Positions 1-6,123 of a stretch of DNA of 15,214 bases are shown here, piece by piece (within the stretch, counting starts at the first letter, position 1; each line of letters starts with the position of its first letter). Source of the stretch: Bacillota bacterium (GTDB taxonomy: Bacteria > Bacillota > Clostridia > Clostridiales > Caloramatoraceae); the NCBI GenBank assembly GCA_023389275.1, contig JAEWEN010000055.1, forward strand, positions 1-15,214, given 5' to 3'. A program made the translations under genes and the position numbers. The notes under the pieces were generated by a model. It saw only the letters and a program-made list of their open reading frames with translations, did not search any database and had not been told where the DNA came from.

Positions 1-94
1 TAAGATCCCTTGAAGAACACAAGGTTGATAGGTCAGAGGTGTAAGTATGGTGACATATGTAGCTGACTGATACTAATAGATCGAGGGCTTAATC
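1..94 (+). rRNA. 23S ribosomal RNA, 3' end (partial)
   Basis: The first ~94 bases match the conserved 3' end of bacterial 23S rRNA: the stretch with GGTTGATAGGTC, the run CTGACTGATACTAATAGATC and the terminal GAGGGCTTAA. The gene enters from the left edge, so only the tail is present. It is transcribed rightward toward the 5S gene. The exact mature 3' end (about 92-94) is estimated by analogy with other Firmicutes. Confidence 0.95.
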
Positions 95-112
95 TTAAAA
101 AATGCTGTGCAG

Positions 113-136
113 TTTTCAGAGAACCAACTCTGAAAA
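113..136 (+). other. Hairpin in the 23S–5S spacer
   Basis: A perfect 9-bp stem (113-121 with 128-136, TTTTCAGAG/CTCTGAAAA) encloses a 6-nt loop. It is followed by an A-rich, not T-rich, run, so it does not look like an intrinsic terminator. Its left arm overlaps 104-118, which can pair with a tract in rRNA leader sequence (15144-15158 in this window). A role in rRNA precursor processing is inferred, either as this local hairpin or as the long-range alternative. Confidence 0.5.
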
Positions 137-151
137 ATTCAAAAAAACTTG

Positions 152-180
152 TTGACATAATAAAACACATAGTGTATAAT
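152..180 (+). promoter_or_regulatory. Perfect consensus sigma-A promoter upstream of 5S rRNA
   Basis: The -35 hexamer TTGACA is at 152-157 and the -10 hexamer TATAAT at 175-180, separated by exactly 17 bp: a complete match to the housekeeping consensus. It lies between the 23S and 5S genes and points toward 5S and the two tRNAs. Transcription would start about 187, some 14 nt before mature 5S. This would let 5S, tRNA-CAU and tRNA-Ala be made independently of the upstream 16S/23S transcript. Confidence 0.8.
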
Positions 181-200
181 AAATAATGTCAGTGAGATAC

Positions 201-318
201 ATCAAGTGATGATGGCAAAGAGGATACACCCGTTCCCATTCCGAACACGAAGGTTAAGCTCTTTAACGCCGATAGTACTAGTCTGGAGACGGACTGGGAG
301 GGTAGGAAGTCGCTTGGT
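201..318 (+). rRNA. 5S ribosomal RNA
   Basis: The ~118-nt segment has the 5S hallmarks: GATGGC near the 5' end, the CCATTCCGAACACGAAGGTTAAGC core, GCCGATAGTACT, and GGGAGGGTAGG near the 3' end. Its two ends pair (201-208 with 311-318, including T·G wobbles) to form helix I. The ends are set from that helix and may be off by one or two bases. The first tRNA starts only 3 nt after the 3' end. Confidence 0.95.
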
Positions 319-321
319 ATT

Positions 322-398
322 GGGTCTTTAGCTCAGTTGGTTAGAGCAACCGGCTCATAACCGGTAGGTCCGGGGTTCGAGCCCCTGAAGGCCCACCA
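322..398 (+). tRNA. tRNA with CAU anticodon (Met, or Ile2 if lysidine-modified)
   Basis: A full cloverleaf folds: acceptor 322-328 with 388-394, anticodon stem 349-353 with 361-365 around loop CTCATAA, T stem 371-375 with 383-387, and an encoded CCA at 396-398. The anticodon CAT is at 356-358. By anticodon alone it is tRNA-Met. However, the body TTTAGCTCAGTTGGTTAGAGC and the loop closely resemble Bacillus-type tRNA-Ile2, whose C34 is converted to lysidine to read AUA. It is not an initiator-type body. The two identities cannot be separated with certainty here. Confidence 0.93.
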
Positions 399-399
399 T

Positions 400-475
400 G
401 GGGGTATAGCTCAGCTGGGAGAGCACCTGCCTTGCACGCAGGGGGTCAACGGTTCGATCCCGTTTATCTCCACCA
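400..475 (+). tRNA. tRNA-Ala (UGC anticodon)
   Basis: The cloverleaf folds cleanly: acceptor 400-406 with 465-471, anticodon stem 426-430 with 438-442, T stem 448-452 with 460-464, and encoded CCA at 473-475. The anticodon TGC is at 433-435. The third acceptor pair is G402·T469, the G3·U70 wobble that is the main identity element of alanine tRNAs, which supports the call independently. Only one base separates it from the preceding tRNA, so the two are processed from one precursor. Confidence 0.97.
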
Positions 476-477
476 TG

Positions 478-510
478 AAAAAGAAGTTGAATTTTCAACT
501 TCTTTTTATT
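478..510 (+). terminator. Intrinsic terminator of the rRNA/tRNA cluster
   Basis: A 13-bp perfect stem (478-490 with 495-507, AAAAAGAAGTTGA and its complement) has a 4-nt loop. The A-run on the left and T-run on the right of the stem fit an intrinsic terminator that begins 3 nt after tRNA-Ala. Confidence 0.85.
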
Positions 511-519
511 TTTGTCTAT

Positions 520-555
520 AAAACTATCTACTAAATAAAGTAGGTAGTTTTTTTA
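520..555 (+). terminator. Second, tandem intrinsic terminator
   Basis: A 12-bp stem (520-531 with 540-551, one T·G pair) and an 8-nt loop are followed by a long T tract (548-560). Placed just after the first terminator, it gives the highly transcribed rRNA/tRNA unit a double stop. Confidence 0.75.
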
Positions 556-880
556 TTTTTAAATATAAAAAAAGATCTAAGATAAATCTTAAATCTCCTT
601 TTATTGGGTCTAATTTTAGGGATATTGTTATATGAAAGGGTTTTTTTCATATATTTTATGTAAATAGTATAACATATATAGACATAATATTGCAATATAT
701 AATATAAAACTACATAAAAATATATTATAATTTATAGTAGTATAGCATATATACAAGTATATACGAATTAATATATGGCTATACTACTATTTACACTACA
801 CAATAACACTTATATTTATTAGTGGTATATGAATTAGATATAGGGTAAAATAATTAATAGGATAATTAACAGGAAAATCT
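556..880. other. AT-rich intergenic region upstream of murD
   Basis: No convincing gene is seen on either strand in this very AT-rich stretch. It holds several dyads: a 9-bp stem at 629-637/645-653, a 12-bp perfect palindrome at 687-698, and the large inverted repeat at 734-790. A murD promoter should lie here; many TATAAT-like strings occur, but none pairs with a clear -35 at 16-18 bp, so no promoter is called. Confidence 0.5.
734..790. repeat. 13-bp perfect inverted repeat with 31-nt centre
   Basis: The arms 734-746 (ATAGTAGTATAGC) and 778-790 (its exact reverse complement) enclose 31 AT-rich bases that can extend the stem with one bulge (ATATAT-type pairing). No T-tract follows, so it is not a simple terminator. 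It may be an RNA hairpin, a cruciform, or a miniature-element remnant; function unknown. Confidence 0.6.
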
Positions 881-892
881 GGAGGAATAATC

Positions 893-2251
893 ATGAGGGA
901 AGACTTTTCAAAATTTAAGAATTTTATTAAAGGGAAAAAGGTTGCAGTAGTTGGTATAGGTGTTAGTAATACCCCTTTAATAAAGTTTTTAGTTGAGCTT
1001 GGAGCAAATATTATAGCATGTGATAAAAAAGAATCACTTGGTGATATAGAAACTTATTTAAAGGAAAATAACTGTACTTTATCACTAGGGGAAAATTATC
1101 TAGAAGGCGTTTTAAATGCAGATGTTGTATTTAGAACCCCATCATTACTTCCTACTAATGAGTATTTAGTTAAAGCTAGAGAAAATGGTGCTTATGTAAC
1201 ATCAGAAATAAAAGAGCTTATTAAATATGCTAAAGGTAAAGTATTTGCTGTAACAGGAAGTGATGGTAAAACTACAACAACAACACTTATTGGAGAAATA
1301 TTAAAGCATTCTGGTAAAAAAGTTTATATAGGTGGTAATATAGGTACACCTTTATTTACTAAAATAGAAGAAATAAAAGAAGAAGATTATATTGTGCTTG
1401 AACTATCATCATTTCAGCTTATGGATGTTGAAGAAGCAATTGATGTTTCTGTAATAACAAATGTAAGCCCTAACCATTTAGACATTCATAAAGATTATGA
1501 AGAATATATAGAAGCTAAGAAAAATATTATAAAAGGATCGAGAGAAGATTCTGTTGTAGTTTTAAATAGAGATAACTCTATTACAAATGAAATAACTTCA
1601 AGTGCTACTGTAAGAAAGTTTAGTAGATGTGAAAAAGAATTTGCTTATATTAAAGATAATAATCTTTATGTTAATGATAAATTAGTATGTAGTAAAGATA
1701 AGGTTGTTCTTAAAGGAGACCATAATATAGAAAATCTTTTAACTGCTTTTGCTGCAACATATGACTATGCATCTATAGATGATATGAAAGCAGTTAGTGA
1801 AACATTCTCAGGGGTTGCACATAGAATAGAGTTTGTTAAAGAATTAAATGGTGTTAAATACTATAATGACTCTATAGCTTCAAGTCCTACTAGAACAATA
1901 GCTGGGCTTAAATCATTTGATGAAAAGGTTATTTTAATTTGTGGTGGATATGATAAAAACATTCCTTTTGAGCCACTAGCTAAAGAAGGAATAAGTAGAG
2001 TTAAACATCTTATAGTAATGGGTAATACTAAAGAGAAAATAAAAAAAGCATTTAATGATGAAATGAAATCTACTGGTATAGATCTTCCTATATATGAAGC
2101 TGCGTCATTTGAAGATGGAGTTAAGTTTGCAAGTAGTATTGCAAAGGATAAAGATGTTGTTATACTTTCTCCATCATGTGCAAGTTTTGATATGTTTAAA
2201 AACTTTGAAGATAGAGGAAACAAATTTAAGGAAATAGTAAATGCATTATAA
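893..2251 (+). CDS. murD: UDP-N-acetylmuramoyl-L-alanine–D-glutamate ligase MurD
   Basis: A cytoplasmic peptidoglycan-synthesis ligase that adds D-glutamate to UDP-MurNAc-L-Ala using ATP. The 452-residue product has the usual MurD length and order. An N-terminal Rossmann-like domain begins VAVVGIGVSN (about residues 17-26). The Mur-ligase P-loop TGSDGKTTTTT is at about 121-131, followed by GGNIGTPL and LELSSFQL. Next come the SPNHLDIH segment, AHRIEFV and YYNDSIASSPTRT near the start of the C-terminal domain, then ICGGYDKN and LSPSCASFDMF near the end. The ATG at 893 has GGAGG at 881-885, 7 nt upstream. The gene is monocistronic: a strong terminator follows directly. No other cell-wall gene accompanies it here. 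Confidence 0.97.
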   Translation: MREDFSKFKNFIKGKKVAVVGIGVSNTPLIKFLVELGANIIACDKKESLGDIETYLKENNCTLSLGENYLEGVLNADVVFRTPSLLPTNEYLVKARENGAYVTSEIKELIKYAKGKVFAVTGSDGKTTTTTLIGEILKHSGKKVYIGGNIGTPLFTKIEEIKEEDYIVLELSSFQLMDVEEAIDVSVITNVSPNHLDIHKDYEEYIEAKKNIIKGSREDSVVVLNRDNSITNEITSSATVRKFSRCEKEFAYIKDNNLYVNDKLVCSKDKVVLKGDHNIENLLTAFAATYDYASIDDMKAVSETFSGVAHRIEFVKELNGVKYYNDSIASSPTRTIAGLKSFDEKVILICGGYDKNIPFEPLAKEGISRVKHLIVMGNTKEKIKKAFNDEMKSTGIDLPIYEAASFEDGVKFASSIAKDKDVVILSPSCASFDMFKNFEDRGNKFKEIVNAL

Positions 2252-2260
2252 AAAATTTTA

Positions 2261-2292
2261 AAAAAGGTGCCTAACGGCACCTTTTTATTTTT
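2261..2292 (+). terminator. Intrinsic terminator after murD
   Basis: An 11-bp stem (2261-2271 with 2276-2286, GGTGCC/GGCACC core) with loop TAAC is followed by a long T-rich tract. It sits 9 nt after the murD stop codon. Confidence 0.92.
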
Positions 2293-2395
2293 TTTGTCAA
2301 AATACTATATAAAGTATTATTTTTTGATAGAATAGTATAGTAAGTTTTCACTATGGACAAATTAAAATAAGTACTTAAGATAAGAAGGTGATAAT

Positions 2396-3754
2396 GTGAG
2401 TGAAAAAAGAGAAACATTTTCCTCCCCTTTAGCAATATTTTTTGCAACATTAGGTTCTGCTATAGGACTGGGGAACATATGGAAGTTCCCTTATATGGTA
2501 GGTTCAAATGGTGGAGGGGCATTTTTAATTGTATATATTATATGTATACTACTTGTAGGACTTCCTATTATGATAAGTGAATTTTTCATTGGAAGAAGTA
2601 CTAGAAAAAGTCCAATGCTTGCTTTTAAGCAGCTGTCTAAAAAATACACATTTGTAGGATACTTTTATTTAGCATCTACATATTTAGTTTTATTTTTCTA
2701 TTCATGTGTAGCAGGATGGGTTTTTCTTTATGTTTTTAAAGCAATAACATTTCAATTTAAAAATATTACTGCAGCTACTTCAAGTAGTATTTTTGAAAGT
2801 GTAACAATAGGACCATTTACTCCTATTTTATGGCAGATAATTGCTATATTAGTTGTAGGAGGCATTTTACTATCAGGTGTTAAAAGTGGTATTGAAAAAA
2901 TGACTAAAAACTTAATGCCAGTTCTTGTTATTCTTTTAATTGTAGTAGCTATTAGAGGACTTACACTAGATGGTGCTTTAGAAGGAATAAAGTTTTTATT
3001 TTATCCTGACTTTTCAAAATTAACTAGCCAAGGAGTACTTGCTGCTTTAGGTCTTGCGTTTTTTAAGTTATCAGTTGCAATGGGAGCCTTAATAACATAC
3101 GCAAGTTACTTTACTAATGATACAAATATGATAAAAACAGGGGTATCAGTAGCAGTTTCAGATACTATTATTTCATTACTTGCAGGTATTGCTATATTCC
3201 CAGCTGTATTTACATTTGGACTAAATCCAAGTGAAGGTGCAGGACTTTTATTTATAACCATACCTTTAGTATTTTCACAAATGCCTTTTGGTGAGATTTT
3301 ATTAATAGGATTCTTTATATTAGTAGCAATTGCTGCAACAAGTGCAATGCTTTCATTAATGGAAGTTACAGTAGCTAGTTTAATGGATACTAAAAACTTT
3401 TCAAGAAGAAAATCTGTTATTATATCAGGAATTATAATATTCATCTTTGGTGTATTTGCAACTCTTTCATATAATCCAGAGGGTGTACTTGGACACTTTA
3501 AAGATCCTATTACAGGAAGTAATATTTTCAATATGTATGATAAAATATCATCTAACATACTTATGCCATTAGGAGGTCTTTCAACAGCTATAATATGTGG
3601 TTACTTTATAAAAAAAGATGTTATGTATAATGAAATATCAAATAAAGGAAAATTAAAAATCAATAACGTATATAGTGTTTATAGAGTAATTTTAAGATAC
3701 GTAACTCCTATATTAGTAGCTATGGTTCTTATAAGTTCTTTAGGAATATTTTAA
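2396..3754 (+). CDS. Sodium-dependent transporter, NSS/SNF family (LeuT-like)
   Basis: A membrane protein of 452 residues, a normal length for bacterial neurotransmitter:sodium symporters, with roughly eleven to twelve hydrophobic segments. TM1 carries the family signature GSAIGLGNIWKFPY at about 20-33. A22 and N27 fall at the same numbers as the LeuT sodium ligands A22 and N27. The TM6 region reads FFKLSVAMGALITYASY, matching the unwound substrate-binding helix of LeuT-type proteins. Relatives import amino acids such as tryptophan, tyrosine, leucine or alanine with Na+; the substrate here cannot be told. The start is GTG at 2396, preceded by AAGGTGAT (2385-2392); the overlapping ATG at 2394 is followed at once by a stop. 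A terminator follows, so it is probably monocistronic and unrelated to the downstream sugar operon. Confidence 0.92.
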   Translation: MSEKRETFSSPLAIFFATLGSAIGLGNIWKFPYMVGSNGGGAFLIVYIICILLVGLPIMISEFFIGRSTRKSPMLAFKQLSKKYTFVGYFYLASTYLVLFFYSCVAGWVFLYVFKAITFQFKNITAATSSSIFESVTIGPFTPILWQIIAILVVGGILLSGVKSGIEKMTKNLMPVLVILLIVVAIRGLTLDGALEGIKFLFYPDFSKLTSQGVLAALGLAFFKLSVAMGALITYASYFTNDTNMIKTGVSVAVSDTIISLLAGIAIFPAVFTFGLNPSEGAGLLFITIPLVFSQMPFGEILLIGFFILVAIAATSAMLSLMEVTVASLMDTKNFSRRKSVIISGIIIFIFGVFATLSYNPEGVLGHFKDPITGSNIFNMYDKISSNILMPLGGLSTAIICGYFIKKDVMYNEISNKGKLKINNVYSVYRVILRYVTPILVAMVLISSLGIF

Positions 3755-3789
3755 AAGTAGTAGGCTTTGCTTACTGCTTTTTTTATTTT
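3753..3789 (+). terminator. Intrinsic terminator after the NSS transporter
   Basis: A 13-bp stem (3753-3765 with 3769-3781, including two G·T pairs) closes a TTT loop and runs into a T tract. It overlaps the stop codon of the transporter gene and separates it from the sugar operon. Confidence 0.85.
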
Positions 3790-3835
3790 TAAATTTATTT
3801 ATAGGAAATATCTATACATATATATTTAAGTATTA

Positions 3836-3919
3836 TAAAAATATATTTGATAAAAATTTCCATATAAGTTATATTTGTTGGAAATCAATACTATAATACC
3901 TATAGAAATAGTAGGATAT
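3836..3919 (+). promoter_or_regulatory. Promoter and conserved leader element of the GRE operon (copy 1)
   Basis: The -35-like TTGATA (3847-3852) and -10-like TATATT (3870-3875) are separated by 17 bp. A 30-nt element at 3890-3919 follows, in or near the early transcript. It contains the dyad TACTAT (3889-3894) / ATAGTA (3908-3913). The whole 84-bp module recurs at 13484-13567 with identical hexamers and spacing, a 20-nt identical block at its 5' end and 27/30 identity in the leader element. A further dyad, ATTTCCA/TGGAAAT (3856-3862/3879-3885), spans the -10 in this copy only. An operator or RNA-regulatory role is inferred from conservation. Confidence 0.72.
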
Positions 3920-3935
3920 AAAAGGGGGACTAAAT

Positions 3936-4415
3936 TTGCAAATAAAACTTAGAGAAAAAGTAGATATAGATATGCCTATTGTTGTAGCTGAAAAAGCTAG
4001 GGATTATTTTATTTTAGGGTATCATTGTAGCGAGTCTATGATTAAAGCCTTTAATGAAGAGTATAATTTAAAATTTACTCCTAAAATGATACGTATGGCA
4101 ACAGGACTTGGGGGAGGACTTGGAAAGGCTAAATGTAGTTGTGGCGTTTTAACTACAGGAGCTATAATATTAAGCTCCTTTTATGGAAGGGTAGATTTAA
4201 GAAAAGATGACACTTTAGCATTTGATCTTTCTAAAGAGCTTCATGATAGGTTTAAGGAAAAGTTTAAGGTAACTTGTTGCAGAGGATTAACTAAAAATAT
4301 TAAATGGGGTCATCCAGATCATGTTGAAAATTGCTCTAAATATGTTTATGAAGCATCAATTATATTAAAAGATATTTTAGATAGAAGCTTAAAGAGTTTC
4401 GGAAGAAAAATATAG
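3936..4415 (+). CDS. C_GCAxxG_C_C family cysteine-rich protein, first gene of the GRE operon
   Basis: A 159-residue soluble protein of the C_GCAxxG_C_C family, whose members are annotated only as putative redox-active proteins. Visible signs are the early Cys31 in the YHCSES motif, the glycine-rich GLGGGLG at 57-63, Cys67 and Cys69 in KCSCGVLTTG (family core), FYGR at 82-85, the Cys114-Cys115 pair in VTCCRG, and Cys133. No signal peptide or membrane segment is seen. The start is TTG at 3936, with GGGGG at 3924-3928, 7 nt upstream. The next gene begins 12 nt after the stop, so it is co-transcribed with the sugar genes. A redox, metal-handling or cluster-related role beside an oxygen-sensitive radical enzyme is plausible but unproven. 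Confidence 0.8.
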   Translation: MQIKLREKVDIDMPIVVAEKARDYFILGYHCSESMIKAFNEEYNLKFTPKMIRMATGLGGGLGKAKCSCGVLTTGAIILSSFYGRVDLRKDDTLAFDLSKELHDRFKEKFKVTCCRGLTKNIKWGHPDHVENCSKYVYEASIILKDILDRSLKSFGRKI

Positions 4416-4427
4416 GGGGTTATCAAA

Positions 4428-5435
4428 ATGAAAATATTTAAAAAGCTAGCTTTAGGCTTAACTTTAGTATTAGGCTTTACACTAGGTTTTACAGGATGCT
4501 CTCAAAATAATAAATCTGAAAATAAATTAGCTAAAAAGCAAGAGGATACTAAAAAAGTAATTGGATTTGTTCCTATGACTTTAAATAATGAGTATTTTGT
4601 TATGATGGCTAATGCTGCAAAGTCAGAAGCTGCAACTAATGGAGTTAGTATTCAAGTACAAGCAGGGGCTGAACACAGTAGTGCAGAGGAGCAACTAAAA
4701 ATTATTGAAACTATGATTGAAAACAAAGTAAGTGCTATATGTGTTGTTCCAAGTTCATCAGAAGGTTTAAGTGTTGCTGTAAAAAGAGCACAGGAAGCAG
4801 GTATACCAATTGTTAATATAGATACTCGTTTTGATAAAACTCTTTTTGATAAAGAAAATATAAAGCCTATACCTTTTATAGGAACTGATAATTATGAAGG
4901 TGGAAAAATAGCAGGTAAAGAGGCTTTAAAACTGTTTCCTAAAGGAGCTAAAACAGTTATTTTAAATGGAATTGAAGGGCAACAAAATGCATCAGATAGA
5001 AGAAATGGATTTTATAGTGAAGTAGAAAATAAAGGCTTTAAAATAGTAGCTGAACAAACAGCTAATTGGGATGTGGAAAAGGCTTATAAAGCTACACAAA
5101 ACATTCTTCAATCAAATAAAGATTTAGAGTTAATATTTGCAGCTAATGACACTATGGCATTAGGAGCACTTAGAGCATTAGAAGAAGCTAATAAAAAAGA
5201 TGTAGCTGTTATAGGATTTGATGGAAATACAGAGGCATTAAATAGTGTTTTAAACAATGGTCTTAAAGCAACAGTAGCTCAAGATCCTGTAAAAATGGGT
5301 ATTGAAGGTGTGAAAACAGCTATAAAACTTATTGAAGGACAATCTACTGAACAAAGCTTAAATACTGGAGCAAATATAGTTAATAAAGAAAATGCTCCTA
5401 AATATATTGAGTACTTTGAAAAATATTCAAAGTAA
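4428..5435 (+). CDS. Sugar ABC transporter substrate-binding lipoprotein (RbsB/XylF type)
   Basis: An extracellular, lipid-anchored sugar receptor for the importer encoded at 8492-10949. The 335-residue product starts with a lipoprotein signal peptide: KK near the N-terminus, a hydrophobic core, and lipobox FTGC with Cys24 as the predicted lipidated residue. A charged linker then leads into a type-1 periplasmic-binding fold. Typical landmarks are VIGFVPMTLNNEYF after the linker, EEQLKIIETMI, AICVVPSSSEG, GIPIVNIDTRFD, FIGTDNYEGGKIAG, GQQNASDRRNGF, FAANDTMALGAL, VAVIGFDGN and ATVAQDP. This family binds ribose, xylose, galactose, rhamnose and related sugars; specificity cannot be read. The ATG at 4428 follows a GGGGG site. 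It is the second gene of the operon, 22 nt before the aldolase. Confidence 0.93.
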   Translation: MKIFKKLALGLTLVLGFTLGFTGCSQNNKSENKLAKKQEDTKKVIGFVPMTLNNEYFVMMANAAKSEAATNGVSIQVQAGAEHSSAEEQLKIIETMIENKVSAICVVPSSSEGLSVAVKRAQEAGIPIVNIDTRFDKTLFDKENIKPIPFIGTDNYEGGKIAGKEALKLFPKGAKTVILNGIEGQQNASDRRNGFYSEVENKGFKIVAEQTANWDVEKAYKATQNILQSNKDLELIFAANDTMALGALRALEEANKKDVAVIGFDGNTEALNSVLNNGLKATVAQDPVKMGIEGVKTAIKLIEGQSTEQSLNTGANIVNKENAPKYIEYFEKYSK

Positions 5436-5457
5436 GTATTAATTTAAGGAGAGTAAA

Positions 5458-6105
5458 ATGACTGATTTAAAATATAAAAAACTTGTTATAGATGCTTGTA
5501 ATAAAATGGCTAAAAAATCTCTAACAGTTTCAACATGGGGAAATATAAGTATTAGAGATCCTAAAACAGGATATATATATTTAACTCCTAGTGGAATGGA
5601 TTATAAAAAAAGTACTCCTAATGATATTGTTGTTTTTAATGAAAAGGGAATAAGAATTGAAGGCAAGAGAAAGCCAAGTATTGAAAAGGACATGCATATA
5701 AAAATATATCAAACAAGAAAGGATATAAACGCTGTTATTCATACCCATGCTATACATTCAACTGCTGTAGGTGTTTTAGGAATATCTCTTCCTGCTATAA
5801 CAGAGGAATTTGCTCAAACAATAGGAGAGGTAGCCCCTATTTGTGATTATGCTATTCCAGGAACTCCTTTACTTGCAGATAATGTAGCTAAAGCATTTGG
5901 TGAGAAAAATAGAGCTATACTTTTACCAAGTCATGGAGCAATATGTGCAGCGGATAATATAAAAATGGTTTTAAAACAATGTGATGTTTTAGAAAGAGCT
6001 TGTGAAATATACATTCTAGCAAAATCAATAGGAGATGTAAGAGTAATACCTAAGGAAGATGCTCAGCATATGTTTAGATTTCACAACAACCAATATGGTC
6101 AGTAA
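5458..6105 (+). CDS. Class II aldolase/epimerase (FucA/AraD family)
   Basis: A Zn-dependent enzyme of the family that includes L-fuculose-1-P aldolase and L-ribulose-5-P 4-epimerase. At 215 residues it has FucA length. The metal ligands are clear: His95 and His97 in IHTHAIHS and His159 in PSHGAI. Glu76 in PSIEKDMH corresponds to the catalytic Glu73 of E. coli FucA. STWGNIS (25-31) and LTPSGMDY (42-49) match the phosphate/substrate region. Oddities: the position of FucA's Tyr113 appears to be Glu116 (PAITEEFAQ), and the C-terminus ends YGQ, as in many AraD-type epimerases. It is thus not a textbook FucA. With a rhamnulokinase-like kinase in the operon, cleavage of a ketose-1-phosphate to DHAP plus an aldehyde is the likeliest role. 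ATG with AAGGAGAG upstream; 18 nt to the next gene. Confidence 0.87.
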   Translation: MTDLKYKKLVIDACNKMAKKSLTVSTWGNISIRDPKTGYIYLTPSGMDYKKSTPNDIVVFNEKGIRIEGKRKPSIEKDMHIKIYQTRKDINAVIHTHAIHSTAVGVLGISLPAITEEFAQTIGEVAPICDYAIPGTPLLADNVAKAFGEKNRAILLPSHGAICAADNIKMVLKQCDVLERACEIYILAKSIGDVRVIPKEDAQHMFRFHNNQYGQ

Positions 6106-6123
6106 AAAATAGGAGATGGGAGT

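Noticed and set aside
629..653. Hairpin TATATGAAA/TTTCATATA as an intrinsic terminator
   Set aside because: The T run lies in the loop side, not after the stem, on either strand, and strong terminators already precede it.
552..892. CRISPR array, riboswitch or small protein gene
   Set aside because: No regularly spaced repeats, no recognisable riboswitch core and no open frame with a good ribosome-binding site were seen.
1861..2280. Open frame on the minus strand inside murD
   Set aside because: It is fully antisense to a well-conserved murD, recognisable as no family, and runs into the murD terminator; it is a shadow of AT-rich coding sequence.
3106..3558. Open frame on the minus strand inside the NSS transporter gene
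   Set aside because: It is antisense to conserved membrane segments, has no convincing ribosome-binding site and no recognisable domain.
3892..3897. TATAAT as the -10 of the GRE operon promoter
   Set aside because: No usable -35 lies 16-18 bp upstream, and copy 2 reads TACAAT. The TTGATA-17-TATATT pair is identical in both copies and better placed.
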